From: Dorea sp. D27
GTDB lineage: Bacteria > Bacillota > Clostridia > Lachnospirales > Lachnospiraceae
Length of the DNA: 64,000 bases
Assembly (NCBI RefSeq): GCF_001185345.1
Contig: NZ_KQ236746.1
Span: forward strand, 271,553-335,552
Reading direction: 5' to 3'
Under the pieces are notes generated by a model. The model had not been told where the DNA came from and did no database searches. It saw only the letters and a program-made list of their open reading frames with translations. The first letter of the stretch is position 1, and every line of letters starts with the position of its first letter. Shown here piece after piece: positions 18,213 to 27,353 of the stretch. Both the position numbers and the translations under genes were made by a program.

Positions 18213-18995
18213 ATGAAGATAATCATATCACCGGCTAAGAAGATGAGGGTGGACAACGATGCATTTGCACCTTGCGGCCTGCCCTCTTACATAGACAAAA
18301 CGGAATATCTGATGGAATATATGAAGTCTCTTACCTACGAGCAGTGCAAAGAGATATGGAAATGCAGCGATAGGATAGCCAAGCTGAACTACAGGCGGTT
18401 TCAGGATATGGATCTGTATAAGAACCTGACGCCCGCCATCCTTTCTTATGAAGGAATCCAATATCAGTATATGGCGCCTGCTGTTATGGATGAAGGCGCA
18501 TTTGCCTATCTCCAGGAGCACCTGAGGATACTGTCCGCATTTTACGGGATGCTGCGTCCCTTTGACGGCGTCGTCCCCTATCGGCTGGAGATGCAGGCCA
18601 GGATGGGAGGGCATAAAGGGTGTCCCGGACTAGATTCCCTGTATGGCTACTGGGGAGGGACGATGGCAGAGGATATATTTGCGGAAGACCAGATGATTCT
18701 GAACCTGGCTTCAAAAGAATACAGCAGATGCATTTCAAAATATGTGCGTGAGGACGTTGCCTTTGTGACCTGCGTATTCGGTGAACTGTCCGGCGGGAAG
18801 GTGATAGAAAAAGGGACGCTGGCCAAGATGGCGAGGGGAGAGATGGTGCGCTTCCTTGCGGAGAGTAATGCCGGGTGCCCAGAGGATGTCAGGAAGTTCA
18901 ATGGGCTGGGCTACCGTTTCCGGAAAGCGTATTCGGATGACAGCACCTTCGTGTTTTTAAAGGAGACGAGAGAAAAGGAAGAAGCACTCACATGA
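18213..18995 (+). CDS. yaaA: peroxide stress protein YaaA
   Basis: The 260-residue length and the family motifs IISPAKKMR at the N-terminus, SFYG-type LSAFYGMLRPFDGVVPYRLEMQ in the middle and YWGG / FVTCVFGELSGGK later identify YaaA (DUF328). E. coli YaaA lowers free iron and DNA damage under hydrogen peroxide stress and binds DNA. It is followed by an OGG-type glycosylase gene with a 4-bp ATGA overlap, which fits a joint role against oxidative DNA damage. Confidence 0.93.
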   Translation: MKIIISPAKKMRVDNDAFAPCGLPSYIDKTEYLMEYMKSLTYEQCKEIWKCSDRIAKLNYRRFQDMDLYKNLTPAILSYEGIQYQYMAPAVMDEGAFAYLQEHLRILSAFYGMLRPFDGVVPYRLEMQARMGGHKGCPGLDSLYGYWGGTMAEDIFAEDQMILNLASKEYSRCISKYVREDVAFVTCVFGELSGGKVIEKGTLAKMARGEMVRFLAESNAGCPEDVRKFNGLGYRFRKAYSDDSTFVFLKETREKEEALT

Positions 18996-19804
18996 TTACG
19001 AAAAGAACGGACCATTTTGATATAGGCCAGATCTGCGCATCCGGGCAGTGCTTCCGCATGGAGCGCACCGCAGGAGGGACATATTCTGTCATAGCCGGCG
19101 ACCGGTATGTGGAAGTGGCCCAAGAGGAGGATCTGTGTACGTTTTATTGCGGGGAGGAGGAGTTTGAGGCATTCTGGAGAGATTATTTTGATCTGGAGAA
19201 TGACTATGGGGCATACATAGAGAGGATAGATACGAAGGACGAGTACCTGAGGAAAGCGGCTGAGGCTGGCAGCGGCATCCGGATATTGCGGCAGGATCTG
19301 TGGGAGATGACAGCCTCCTTTCTCATATCCCAACAGAATAATATTACCCGTATACGAAAGTGCATCTCCAATATCTGCGAGAAGTACGGAGAGAAAAAGG
19401 AGGCGCTTTCCGGGAGCACGTACTATGCCTTCCCACGCCCGGAAGCGCTCGCAGAGCTCGAAGAGGATGATTTGAAGGAATGCAACCTTGGATACAGGAG
19501 CAAGTATGTCGTGCGGACGGCCAGATCCATAGCATCCGGTGAGGTGGATTTGGATTACATCAGAAGCCTCCCTTATCCTGAGGCGAAAGCAGAACTGCTG
19601 AAATTATATGGAATCGGTGAGAAAGTGGCGGACTGTATCTGCCTGTTTGCGCTGCATGAGCTGGATGCGTTTCCGGTGGATACGCATATCAGCCAGGCAC
19701 TGAAGCGGCACTACCGCAGAGGATTTCCGAAGAGGCGTTATAAAGGATATCGGGGCGTGATGCAGCAGTACATCTTTTACTACGAATTGAACGGAAAGCC
19801 TTGA
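18992..19804 (+). CDS. ogg: 8-oxoguanine DNA glycosylase (OGG1-type, HhH-GPD)
   Basis: The 270-residue protein has an N-terminal OGG-type domain with FDIGQICASGQCFRME and a HhH-GPD domain with SFLISQQNNITRIRKCI. The hairpin LLKLYGIGEKVADCICLFA carries catalytic Lys211, and Asp230 lies in FPVDTHI, the pair that marks a bifunctional glycosylase/lyase. It should remove 8-oxoguanine and cut the abasic site. It may be labelled DNA-3-methyladenine glycosylase in automated annotation, but the Lys makes the OGG reading better. It is translationally coupled to yaaA. Confidence 0.9.
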   Translation: MITKRTDHFDIGQICASGQCFRMERTAGGTYSVIAGDRYVEVAQEEDLCTFYCGEEEFEAFWRDYFDLENDYGAYIERIDTKDEYLRKAAEAGSGIRILRQDLWEMTASFLISQQNNITRIRKCISNICEKYGEKKEALSGSTYYAFPRPEALAELEEDDLKECNLGYRSKYVVRTARSIASGEVDLDYIRSLPYPEAKAELLKLYGIGEKVADCICLFALHELDAFPVDTHISQALKRHYRRGFPKRRYKGYRGVMQQYIFYYELNGKP

Positions 19805-19944
19805 TATTGGGCGGATGCGGGGATAAGTCCACGCTGCGTAGACTCGGTGGAACGCTGCGTGTATTGCCAAGAAAGCGGCATCTGCTATCATGATATACAA
19901 GAGCTGGCGGGACATTATAGGCGTCAGCAGACTGGAGGCATGGC

Positions 19945-21600
19945 ATGGATTATAATAAGACCGGGCAGCTGATTGCCAGAAGGCGCAAAGCGGTGGGGCT
20001 GACACAGAAAGAACTCGCGGCACGTCTGGGCGTAACGAATAAGGCGGTATCTAAATGGGAGACTGGGGGCGGTCTGCCCGATGTAGGCATGCTCAAGCAA
20101 TTGTGCCAGATACTGGAGATAAGCGTGGACGAACTGCTGGACGGCGAGCAGCGCGGGACCGGAGGCGGCAGCAATGACAGAGGCATAGCCGATGAAGAAG
20201 AGGTGCGGCGCAGGAAGAAGAGGAAAACAGCGGGAATCGTATGTGCCATACCGTCCCTGCTTCTCCTTTGTATGCAGCTTGCGTATGTTACGGCCGGGAA
20301 GGCATATCAGATGGAATATATCTCGGACTTCCTGCCGTATCTTGTGAATATGCTGCTTATCGTCCTGCTGGCAGCGGCAGTAATCCTCTTCTTCTGGGAG
20401 AACCGGGCAGTGCGGATTGGAGCGGCGGCAACGGGAGGCGCGGTCCTATTGGGGGTGCTCGCTGTGGGCGTCAGGGAGACGAAGGGACGAGGCGCGGTAT
20501 GGAGCCTGTCGCCGGATTACCGGCATATGCTCGTGCTGAAGTATGAAGAAAAGTCCGGGCTTGTGACGACGTATCGCAATCAGATGCTCTTGTTTGCCCG
20601 GAAGTCCGACCAGTTTCCATATACGTCTCAGAAGGACATGAAGATACAGTGGCTGGCAGATGATGCATGTGTGGTTACATATGGGTCCCCGGATGACGGC
20701 AAGGTCCATCAGTATGTGATGACGTACGGCGACCGTGGTGATGGAATCACCACCCCTTATGTATCTAATATCATTACCGGAAGCTGGACGAGTGAAGGGA
20801 AGAATATTGCGGGCTGGAAGATAAAGACGACAGGAGACGGCATCGTCATATCCTCAGAAGGAGATGGGGAAGAGATATATGGGTTTGAAGACTGTGTACA
20901 GTTTGGAACGCTTGCCATTGCCCTGTGCCGGGACGGGCTCCCGCAGTGGACCATCGTGCTGGATGAAAACTGCGTAGTCGGGGAGGAGGGCTATCTGGAA
21001 GACGGAGGTACGATATCGCTGTGCAGAGTGTCCATGGACAAAACCGCCCCGATGCATTTTACGAGAACGGAGGCGCCGGAGACATTTGAAAGTGATACGG
21101 GTACCGTACCGGATGAAGAAGAATCCGGCAGGGCGCTGGCTGAGGATATGAAGAATATACTGCAGAAGGACCCGGCCCTGGCGCAGCTGCAGTCCAGCCA
21201 GCTCGGGTATCTGAAGGTGGCGGCGGATACGGATGATATATTCTGGGCGGCAAGGTGCGCGCTTGAAGAAAACGACAAGCAGTATGCGGTAAACGGGATT
21301 GACGTCACAAGGAATATCACCCATATTGAGATGATGGCCGGAGATAGGTATGACTGTCTCGTGCAGATAGATTCGACGGATGTATATTCAGATCCTTACA
21401 GCAAGGAAGAGGAGGAGCTGGATATGACGGCCAACTATCGGATCATGCAGGGAGAAGGCGTATATCTTGCATATCAGGTGCCTTATGGAACCGATGGGGC
21501 GTACGGACTCGAAGCTCCACCGGTGAAGCAGGAGAGGGACACGGCAGGAAACCCTGAGTATTCTTACTTTGTACCAGGTGAGAGGCAGGAGGGGCAATAG
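19945..21600 (+). CDS. membrane-anchored XRE-family regulator
   Basis: Residues 1-65 are an XRE helix-turn-helix (LIARRRKAVGLTQKELAARLGVTNKAVSKWETGGGLPDV). After a charged linker come three transmembrane helices (about 95-185), then a large domain of about 360 residues that lacks helices of this kind and would lie outside the cell. I do not recognise the outer domain; it has beta-rich segments with conserved Trp and Tyr. It abuts the next gene with no gap (stop 21598-21600, ATG 21601), so both belong to one operon and probably act together at the membrane. Confidence 0.85.
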   Translation: MDYNKTGQLIARRRKAVGLTQKELAARLGVTNKAVSKWETGGGLPDVGMLKQLCQILEISVDELLDGEQRGTGGGSNDRGIADEEEVRRRKKRKTAGIVCAIPSLLLLCMQLAYVTAGKAYQMEYISDFLPYLVNMLLIVLLAAAVILFFWENRAVRIGAAATGGAVLLGVLAVGVRETKGRGAVWSLSPDYRHMLVLKYEEKSGLVTTYRNQMLLFARKSDQFPYTSQKDMKIQWLADDACVVTYGSPDDGKVHQYVMTYGDRGDGITTPYVSNIITGSWTSEGKNIAGWKIKTTGDGIVISSEGDGEEIYGFEDCVQFGTLAIALCRDGLPQWTIVLDENCVVGEEGYLEDGGTISLCRVSMDKTAPMHFTRTEAPETFESDTGTVPDEEESGRALAEDMKNILQKDPALAQLQSSQLGYLKVAADTDDIFWAARCALEENDKQYAVNGIDVTRNITHIEMMAGDRYDCLVQIDSTDVYSDPYSKEEEELDMTANYRIMQGEGVYLAYQVPYGTDGAYGLEAPPVKQERDTAGNPEYSYFVPGERQEGQ

Positions 21601-23694
21601 ATGGAGAAGACAGATACTTTTATATATGATACCGTTCCCGCGAATTACAGAGAGCGTTATGAGAAGTGCCATAACAGCAGGATAGACTGCTTCGTGATTG
21701 TAATCGGGTATGGGGTGCTGCTCCTGATTATGCTGCTGCATGCAGCCGGTATACTGTCCGACTGGCGTCCGGTGCTTCAGATGGCCGTACTGGCGGCCGC
21801 GTTAGAAGCCGCCGTGCTCGTTACCGTACGGCTCTGCTACGGCATTTCCGGAAAAAAGCTGTCTGCATTGATGAAAAGCCGGGAACAGAACAGCCTGAAA
21901 GGGACCTTCTACCCGGACTACCTTTTTGTCGAATATAGCGACGGCCGGCAGCAGAGCATCAACTATTCGGATATATCCTCAGTCGTGGAAAGTGAGGAAG
22001 CTTTTGACATCTGCAGCACTGTGACAGGACTGCGGCTTGAGAAGAAATATATCGGCAGAGATGAGATGCTTTCTCTGAGAAACTGGCTGAAAAAGCATTG
22101 CAAGGACAAGTATACGGGCAACCTGCATCCGGAAGAGGAAGAGGTCCGCATAGAGTTTGGCTGGCGCGAAGGCGACAGAGAACAGGCGTCAAAATGGTCT
22201 GCGCTGTACGCGCTCTATCAACTGCGGTATTATTATTCAGAAAAGAGGGCAGGATTTATCAGCATCCTGGCAGCTGCCCTGTTGTATATGAACATTATGG
22301 GTCCCATGCTGGCAGTCACTGTCTGTATGTGCCTCATCGTGGGAACCTTCCTGTTGATTACACTGTTTCGGCAGCTGGTGTACTGGCTGTCTGTGAAGGC
22401 GATGAAAAAGAATTATGGCAACCGCCCGGAAGAGGCAAAGACCGTTGTGGAACTGTCTGGAGACGAGTTTGTCATCCACACGCATAACAACGTCACCGGA
22501 CTGCCGCTGGGGAAGCTGGAACAGGTAAAAGAAGGAGAGCGCTTTTTTGCAGTCAACAACAATTTTATATTCAAAGGGGATATGCCAAAAGTCGAGCAGG
22601 CCGTATTACGGAACCGCCTGAAAAAATACTGTGGCAGCGGATTCCAGTACATTGATATCTCTGGTTCTGTCAAAGGCAGAAAGATACGGACAGCGGCTGC
22701 GCTTGCAGTGCAGATTCTGCTCATCGTCCTGCTCCTATGGAACTATAATTCGGGAAGCTTGAAGCCCGGTGACATCCTAAGAGACAGACTGTATTCTACA
22801 TCAAAGCTGGAGCAGGAGAAGAAAGAGACGAAGGCTGCCGGGGAGGCCCTCGTGCAATACGTGGACACGCCGGACAAAGATGGGCTGAATCTTGGGGCCT
22901 CTGAGCTTCGTATTGAAGAATGCTACAGTGACAACGCTGTCAACTATGACAGCAGATTTTATATAGAGAATGGGACGTTATATGGAATCTCTGCCAATGA
23001 ACACGGTGAACTGGGCAGGGGGGACACAGAAGGGCATCTAAATGCCAAGGGGTTCTACCCGGCATATGAGACTGCGGAAGACGCAAGACATGTAGCGCTC
23101 GGAAAAAGCTTCATGGTATATATCAATGATAAGGCTGAACTCTGGGGGACAGGTGACATTCCGGGCACGGAAGGCACGATGAGGCTTACAAAGATGATGG
23201 ATCATGTCCGCTTCGTAAGCTGCAGCGAGGAGGCGGTGGCTGTATTGAAGGAAGACGGTACCGTCTGGTGCAGCGGGACGCTTAAGGATATCGCAGGGAC
23301 GGCCATTGCCTCCTATGACGGATGGGAACAGCAGCTGGCACATATGAAATATGTCACCGCCGGCAGGAACACGATGGCTGCGCTCAGTGATGACAACGTG
23401 CTCTGGACGTGGGGGGACAATACGTACGGACAATGTGGCATCCCCGTATCGGAAGGTACGATTCTGCCGGAGCCGGTACAGGCCAGGGAGAAGGTGAAGG
23501 CTGTCTGGATTGATGCGCTCCTGTACCGTTCGCCGGAACAGTACCCGCTCTATGACCGGGAAGAGCCGCTCCCTTATATCGGTTACCGGATGTACATCCA
23601 GCAGACGGACGGTGAGGTCCGTGCATGTGGAGAGAACCTTGTGCCGGAGGGAGACGAAGTATTCACCCGTGTCATGGTACAGCAGATAGATTAG
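21601..23694 (+). CDS. membrane protein with two YcxB-like domains and RCC1 repeats
   Basis: The 697-residue protein has a tandem build. Two helices (about 25-75) lead to a YcxB-like domain (GTFYPDYLFVEYSDGRQQSINYSDI, about 100-160). Two more helices (about 215-270) lead to a second YcxB-like domain (VVELSGDEFVIHTHNNVTGLPLGKLEQV). A fifth helix at about 365-380 is followed by an extracytoplasmic region with RCC1-type repeats (LYGISANEHGELGRGDT, LWTWGDNTYGQCGIPV), which would fold as part of a beta-propeller. The combination suggests a sensor that couples an outer propeller to two cytoplasmic domains. Its partner is likely the XRE membrane regulator just upstream. Confidence 0.75.
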   Translation: MEKTDTFIYDTVPANYRERYEKCHNSRIDCFVIVIGYGVLLLIMLLHAAGILSDWRPVLQMAVLAAALEAAVLVTVRLCYGISGKKLSALMKSREQNSLKGTFYPDYLFVEYSDGRQQSINYSDISSVVESEEAFDICSTVTGLRLEKKYIGRDEMLSLRNWLKKHCKDKYTGNLHPEEEEVRIEFGWREGDREQASKWSALYALYQLRYYYSEKRAGFISILAAALLYMNIMGPMLAVTVCMCLIVGTFLLITLFRQLVYWLSVKAMKKNYGNRPEEAKTVVELSGDEFVIHTHNNVTGLPLGKLEQVKEGERFFAVNNNFIFKGDMPKVEQAVLRNRLKKYCGSGFQYIDISGSVKGRKIRTAAALAVQILLIVLLLWNYNSGSLKPGDILRDRLYSTSKLEQEKKETKAAGEALVQYVDTPDKDGLNLGASELRIEECYSDNAVNYDSRFYIENGTLYGISANEHGELGRGDTEGHLNAKGFYPAYETAEDARHVALGKSFMVYINDKAELWGTGDIPGTEGTMRLTKMMDHVRFVSCSEEAVAVLKEDGTVWCSGTLKDIAGTAIASYDGWEQQLAHMKYVTAGRNTMAALSDDNVLWTWGDNTYGQCGIPVSEGTILPEPVQAREKVKAVWIDALLYRSPEQYPLYDREEPLPYIGYRMYIQQTDGEVRACGENLVPEGDEVFTRVMVQQID

Positions 23695-24067
23695 GCAGGA
23701 AGGCCTCAAGCCCTGTGATACCGTACTCTTTTATAAAGCTTTCGATGCCGTCCCTGATCTCATCTCTGGAATAATCCGATTCCCGGAGGAAATCGTCATC
23801 AAAGTCGTTGATATGTGAGTAGAAGGACAGGCCCATCAGCAGATAGTCCTCGTTATCACGGTCCAGATTCTCATAGAGCAGGTTCTCGGCTTCGTTGATT
23901 CTGCCTGCGTCAGCCATGGCGATGATGCGGGTATAATCATCACCGCACGCCGAGGGCTGCTCTATGTCTGTCTCATACCGGAACTGGGGCTTTCCTGTGA
24001 TGAGCTGCATGAGAAAGCGTACCAGGTCTTTGACCAGCCTCATAATATAATCTTGTTCAAAATCCAT
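23672..24067 (-). CDS. DUF6483 family protein
   Basis: The 131-residue protein is helical and acidic, opening MDFEQDYIMRLVKDLVRFLMQLITGK, the pattern of the DUF6483 family of Lachnospiraceae. It has no signal peptide and no catalytic motif I can identify; the helical repeats (ALANAGR-like RIIAMADAGRINEAENLLYENLD) resemble a TPR pair. AGGAGGTA precedes the start. Its last 23 bp overlap the end of the convergent YcxB/RCC1 gene. Confidence 0.75.
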   Translation of the reverse strand: MDFEQDYIMRLVKDLVRFLMQLITGKPQFRYETDIEQPSACGDDYTRIIAMADAGRINEAENLLYENLDRDNEDYLLMGLSFYSHINDFDDDFLRESDYSRDEIRDGIESFIKEYGITGLEAFLPNLSAVP

Positions 24068-24084
24068 CGCGCTACCTCCTGAAT

Positions 24085-24531
24085 CTAATCATCTCCATAA
24101 GTTTCATCCAGCTTTTTCTGCTTTCTTTTCATGTATGCCCCCATAGCTGCCAGCACCCCGAACATAAGAAGAAAGATAAAGGCTGCAAAGGCCAGCGTAA
24201 TACCGGCAAGATGCCTGGCATCCCGCAGAGCCATGGCGCCTGCGAACAGAAGCGTAAAGATAACAGTTCCTCCAAGGCTGTGTATAAGATAGTCTTTGGC
24301 GCACGGTACAGAATAATTCGTCCACAGCCCTCTCTTTGCACATCCGATGATGATGGTTACGCATCCCGCAAGAAAGGCGATATGTTCCCCGATCAGATTC
24401 CGTACCGGGACGTGAAAGAACAATACTTTAAGCAGGATATCTGCAGCCAGTGCAATAAATAGCACCCAGAATCCGGTGCGTTCTATCTTCATGATTTCCA
24501 GTTCCTGTCTTTCATCTACTACTTTCTTCAT
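24085..24531 (-). CDS. small membrane protein (DUF6773-like)
   Basis: The 148-residue protein has a short charged N-terminus ([20 protein letters not shown]) and four hydrophobic helices, ending in a Lys-rich cytoplasmic tail. It resembles DUF6773 membrane proteins, which usually sit next to a small XRE regulator, as here. ATG 24531 is chosen because GGAGGAGG lies nine bases upstream; ORF extension to 24561 has no better site. It overlaps the 3' end of the XRE gene by 20 bp, so the two form one transcript. Confidence 0.7.
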   Translation of the reverse strand: MKKVVDERQELEIMKIERTGFWVLFIALAADILLKVLFFHVPVRNLIGEHIAFLAGCVTIIIGCAKRGLWTNYSVPCAKDYLIHSLGGTVIFTLLFAGAMALRDARHLAGITLAFAAFIFLLMFGVLAAMGAYMKRKQKKLDETYGDD

Positions 24532-24733
24532 ATATTTCATCCTCCTCCCAGAACAAATCATTTAAAGTGACGCCGAGTGCCCGGCAGATTGCGATGCAAA
24601 GTTTGAGCGACGGATTAAATTTCCCGGCCTCTATCATACCAATCGTCTGGCGGGTGACTTCCACGCGTCTGGCAAGGTCCTCCTGGGACATATCCTTATT
24701 GATTCTTGCAAGTTTCATCTTTTTGTTTTTCAT
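24512..24733 (-). CDS. small XRE-family transcriptional regulator
   Basis: The 73-residue protein is almost only a Cro/CI helix-turn-helix: [57 protein letters not shown]. The MSQEDLA/TRQTI pattern marks the short YozG-type regulators paired with membrane proteins. A near-consensus promoter with a palindrome beside it lies upstream, so self-regulation is likely. The start follows GGAGG. Confidence 0.9.
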   Translation of the reverse strand: MKNKKMKLARINKDMSQEDLARRVEVTRQTIGMIEAGKFNPSLKLCIAICRALGVTLNDLFWEEDEIYEESSR

Positions 24734-24753
24734 CTCCCGCCTCCTTTACCTCA

Positions 24754-24782
24754 AGTATAGACTGTTAAAATATGGATGTCAA
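24754..24782 (-). promoter_or_regulatory. sigma-A promoter of the XRE/DUF6773 operon
   Basis: On the minus strand TTGACA (24777-24782) and TATACT (24754-24759) are separated by exactly 17 bp, a near-perfect sigma-A promoter placed about 20 bp before the XRE start codon. Confidence 0.8.
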
Positions 24783-24792
24783 CTATATATTG

Positions 24793-24804
24793 CATTATGT
24801 AATG
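24793..24804. promoter_or_regulatory. palindrome between divergent promoters, possible operator
   Basis: CATTATGTAATG (24793-24804) is a palindrome (CATTA-TG-TAATG) just upstream of the minus-strand -35 box and between the two divergent promoters. A short XRE protein encoded beside it could bind here and control both directions. This is inferred; no protein-binding consensus was matched. Confidence 0.4.
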
Positions 24805-24832
24805 TTTATATTACGGAAAAGCGGATTGTCGT

Positions 24833-24861
24833 TTGACATTAGGACAGGTAGAGATTAAAAT
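24833..24861 (+). promoter_or_regulatory. sigma-A promoter of the macro-domain gene
   Basis: TTGACA (24833-24838) and TAAAAT (24856-24861) are 17 bp apart, about 35 bp before the ATG at 24897. The -35 box is perfect consensus. Confidence 0.78.
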
Positions 24862-24896
24862 GAATAGAAACCACTTCACAGAAAAGGAGGATGACC

Positions 24897-25415
24897 ATGA
24901 TACATGTAATAAAAGGTGATATTACCAGACTTACAGATGTAGATGCGATAGTCAATGCCGCCAATTCTTCCCTTCTCGGAGGGGGAGGCGTAGACGGGGC
25001 TGTTCACAGAGCAGCAGGTCCGGGGCTTCTGGAAGAATGCAGAGCGCTCCATGGCTGTCCTGCAGGTGAAGTGAGGGTGACCGGAGGCTACCGGCTGCCG
25101 GGCAGATATGTAATCCATACGGTAGGTCCCGTCTGGCGCGGCGGCGAGAAGAAAGAGGCAGAGGTGCTGGCGGCCTGCTACAGGAATTCACTGGAAGCCG
25201 CGGCTAGAAAACGGGTTGCGTCCATCGCGTTTCCCGCCATATCCACCGGTATCTACGGATATCCGAAGAAAGAGGCTGCCGCGATTGCGGTACATACGGT
25301 ACAGTCATATCTGGAAGAGCATCCCGGAAAGATAGAGAAGGTGGTGTTTGTCCTGTTTGACGACGAAAGCCTCCAAATATACAATGAATTGATGAAAAAA
25401 AGAGGAACAGTATGA
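24897..25415 (+). CDS. macro-domain ADP-ribose-binding protein
   Basis: The 172-residue protein is a single macro domain: [28 protein letters not shown] is the classic ADP-ribose-binding loop and [17 protein letters not shown] the second. Bacterial proteins of this class remove ADP-ribose or deacetylate O-acetyl-ADP-ribose. The start is ATG 24897, after AAGGAGG; an earlier ATG at 24891 touches the ribosome site. It overlaps the endonuclease III gene by 4 bp (ATGA). Confidence 0.93.
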   Translation: MIHVIKGDITRLTDVDAIVNAANSSLLGGGGVDGAVHRAAGPGLLEECRALHGCPAGEVRVTGGYRLPGRYVIHTVGPVWRGGEKKEAEVLAACYRNSLEAAARKRVASIAFPAISTGIYGYPKKEAAAIAVHTVQSYLEEHPGKIEKVVFVLFDDESLQIYNELMKKRGTV

Positions 25416-26047
25416 CAAAGAAGAACTTAGCACTGGAGATAATCGAACGTTTGAAAAAGGAGTACCCGGACGCCGGCTGTACGCTGGATTATGATCATGC
25501 GTGGAAGCTGCTCGTCAGCGTCCGTCTTGCGGCTCAGTGTACGGACGCAAGAGTCAACGTAGTCGTAGAGGACTTGTATAAGAGATACCCCGACGTGGAC
25601 GCGCTGGCTGCCGCAGACGCAGAAGACATAGAAGAGATTGTAAGACCGTGCGGCCTTGGCAGGAGCAAGGCGCGGGATATCAGCGCCTGTATGAAGATAT
25701 TGAAAGAGGAATATGACGGAAAGGTACCGGAAGACTTTGACGCGCTGCTGAAGCTTCCGGGCGTGGGGCGTAAGAGCGCCAACCTTATCATGGGCGATGT
25801 GTTCGGCAAGCCTGCTATCGTGACAGATACGCACTGCATCCGTCTTGTGAACCGGATGGGGCTTGTGGACGGTATCAAGGAGCCGAAAAAGGTGGAGATG
25901 GCGCTCTGGAAGATAATTCCTCCGGAAGAAGGCAGCGATTTCTGCCACCGCCTCGTCTACCATGGCCGTGACGTGTGCACGGCGAGGACGAAGCCGCTCT
26001 GCAATAAGTGCTGTCTGGCAGATATCTGCAGGAAGGAAGGCGTGTAG
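25412..26047 (+). CDS. nth: endonuclease III
   Basis: The 211-residue length matches Nth. The HhH motif [14 protein letters not shown] carries the catalytic Lys, the catalytic Asp lies in [15 protein letters not shown], and a C-terminal iron-sulfur cluster is present. The cluster spacing is C-x7-C-x2-C-x5-C, one residue longer in the first gap than E. coli Nth. It removes oxidised pyrimidines and cuts abasic sites. The 4-bp overlap with the macro-domain gene shows coupling. Confidence 0.93.
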   Translation: MTKKNLALEIIERLKKEYPDAGCTLDYDHAWKLLVSVRLAAQCTDARVNVVVEDLYKRYPDVDALAAADAEDIEEIVRPCGLGRSKARDISACMKILKEEYDGKVPEDFDALLKLPGVGRKSANLIMGDVFGKPAIVTDTHCIRLVNRMGLVDGIKEPKKVEMALWKIIPPEEGSDFCHRLVYHGRDVCTARTKPLCNKCCLADICRKEGV

Positions 26048-26054
26048 GGCAACA

Positions 26055-27313
26055 CTACAGCCTCCGTTTCCGGTACGAATAATAGAGGATGAACAGTACC
26101 GCCGAGATGATCCACGTCACCGGATAGCTGAAGATGACCGTATCAACGGCGGGATGTATCTTAAGCGCCCCCGCGACCCAAATGATTCTCAGCAGGCAGG
26201 TGCCGAACATCGTAATGATAAGGGGGATGATGACATCTCCGATACCCCGCAGCGCCCCGGACAGCACTTCCAGGAATACATAGAAGATATAGCACGGCGT
26301 AATGAGACCGAGCATCCAGGAACCAAGCCGCATGACTTCTGCGTCTGTCGTGAAGATGCCAAAAAGTGGCATGCGGAAAACGAGGAAAAAGATGACAAGG
26401 ATTCCGGAAAAGAGCAAGTCGATGCAAAGGCAGACACGGACGCTCTTTTTTACCCGGTCTGTCTTTCCTGCCCCGTAATTCTGGCCGACAAATGTGGTAA
26501 TGGCGATGCCGAAGGCACCGCTCATCATCCAGAACAGCCCGTCCAGCTTGTTATATACCGACCATGCCGCCGACGTGTCGGTCCCGAACCCGTTCAGCGC
26601 TGCCTGGATCATCGTGTTGGAGATATTGTACATGACAGACTGGAAGCCCGCAGGCAGCCCGATGCGCAGCAGCAATCGGAGGATTGGACCGTGGATGCGG
26701 ATCTGCGTCAGAGAAAGCTTAAGCATCGTCTCTCCCCGGATGAGCCTGAACGACACCAGCAGGGCGCTTACAGCCTGTGACACTAAGGTGGCTGCTGCCA
26801 CGCCTGCCACACCCATGTGGAAGACGACGACAAATACCGTGTCCAGCACGATGTTCAGGATGCAGCACACGATCAGGTAGTACAGAGGATGCCTGCAAAG
26901 TAGATACGCAGGTACGTGGTGGAGTCTGCTACAAGCTCGGCAGGCGTATTCATCCATGCCAGCATCCTTGGTGCAAGTAAGAATCCAAGCATACCGATAA
27001 CGATACTTCCCGCTGCAGAAAATGCATAGGCAGTATGCAGGCTCTGCCTCAGGGAGTGCCTGTCTTTTGCTCCGTAAAACTGAGCGATAATGACAGACGC
27101 GCCGGAAGAAAGGCCGGTAAAGAAGCCGACAATCAGATTGATGATCTGTGTGGAAGAGCCTCCCACGCTTGCCAGCGCCTCTTTGCCGACGAAATGTCCG
27201 ACGATGATTGTGTCTACCGTATTATAGAGCTGCTGAAAAAATGTTCCGAAAACAATCGGACTGCGTTCCCCGTGCCATTGTCCCATAACCTTTCTGTATA
27301 TTATACCTTGCAA
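26055..27313 (-). pseudogene. MATE family efflux transporter, broken by internal deletion
   Basis: Two frames make one MATE protein. 26873-27313 gives the N-terminal part (FGTFFQQLYNTVDTIIVGHFVGKEAL to TTYLRIYFAG) and 26055-26957 the rest (from PLYYLIVCCILNIVLDT to the end). Intact relatives have roughly 25 residues between YFAG and PLYYL, in the conserved 'YN...ILRA.GDS' segment. Here these are missing and the frame changes, so a piece near 26885-26895 appears deleted. The N-terminus is also short: its first helix begins abruptly (MGQWHGERSPIVFG). The gene is probably inactive, unless the deletion is an assembly error. Intact MATE proteins export drugs or cations using a Na+ or H+ gradient. 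Confidence 0.8.
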
Positions 27314-27345
27314 TCGATGGCGCCGCTTCCGGCTGCGCCATCGAT
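27313..27345. repeat. inverted repeat upstream of the MATE remnant
   Basis: ATCGATGGCGC (27313-27323) and GCGCCATCGAT (27335-27345) form a perfect 11-bp stem with an 11-nt loop. There is no T-run on either side, so it is not a standard terminator. It lies exactly where the truncated MATE frame begins and ahead of the methylase-like gene; the role is unknown. Confidence 0.55.
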
Positions 27346-27353
27346 ACTATATC

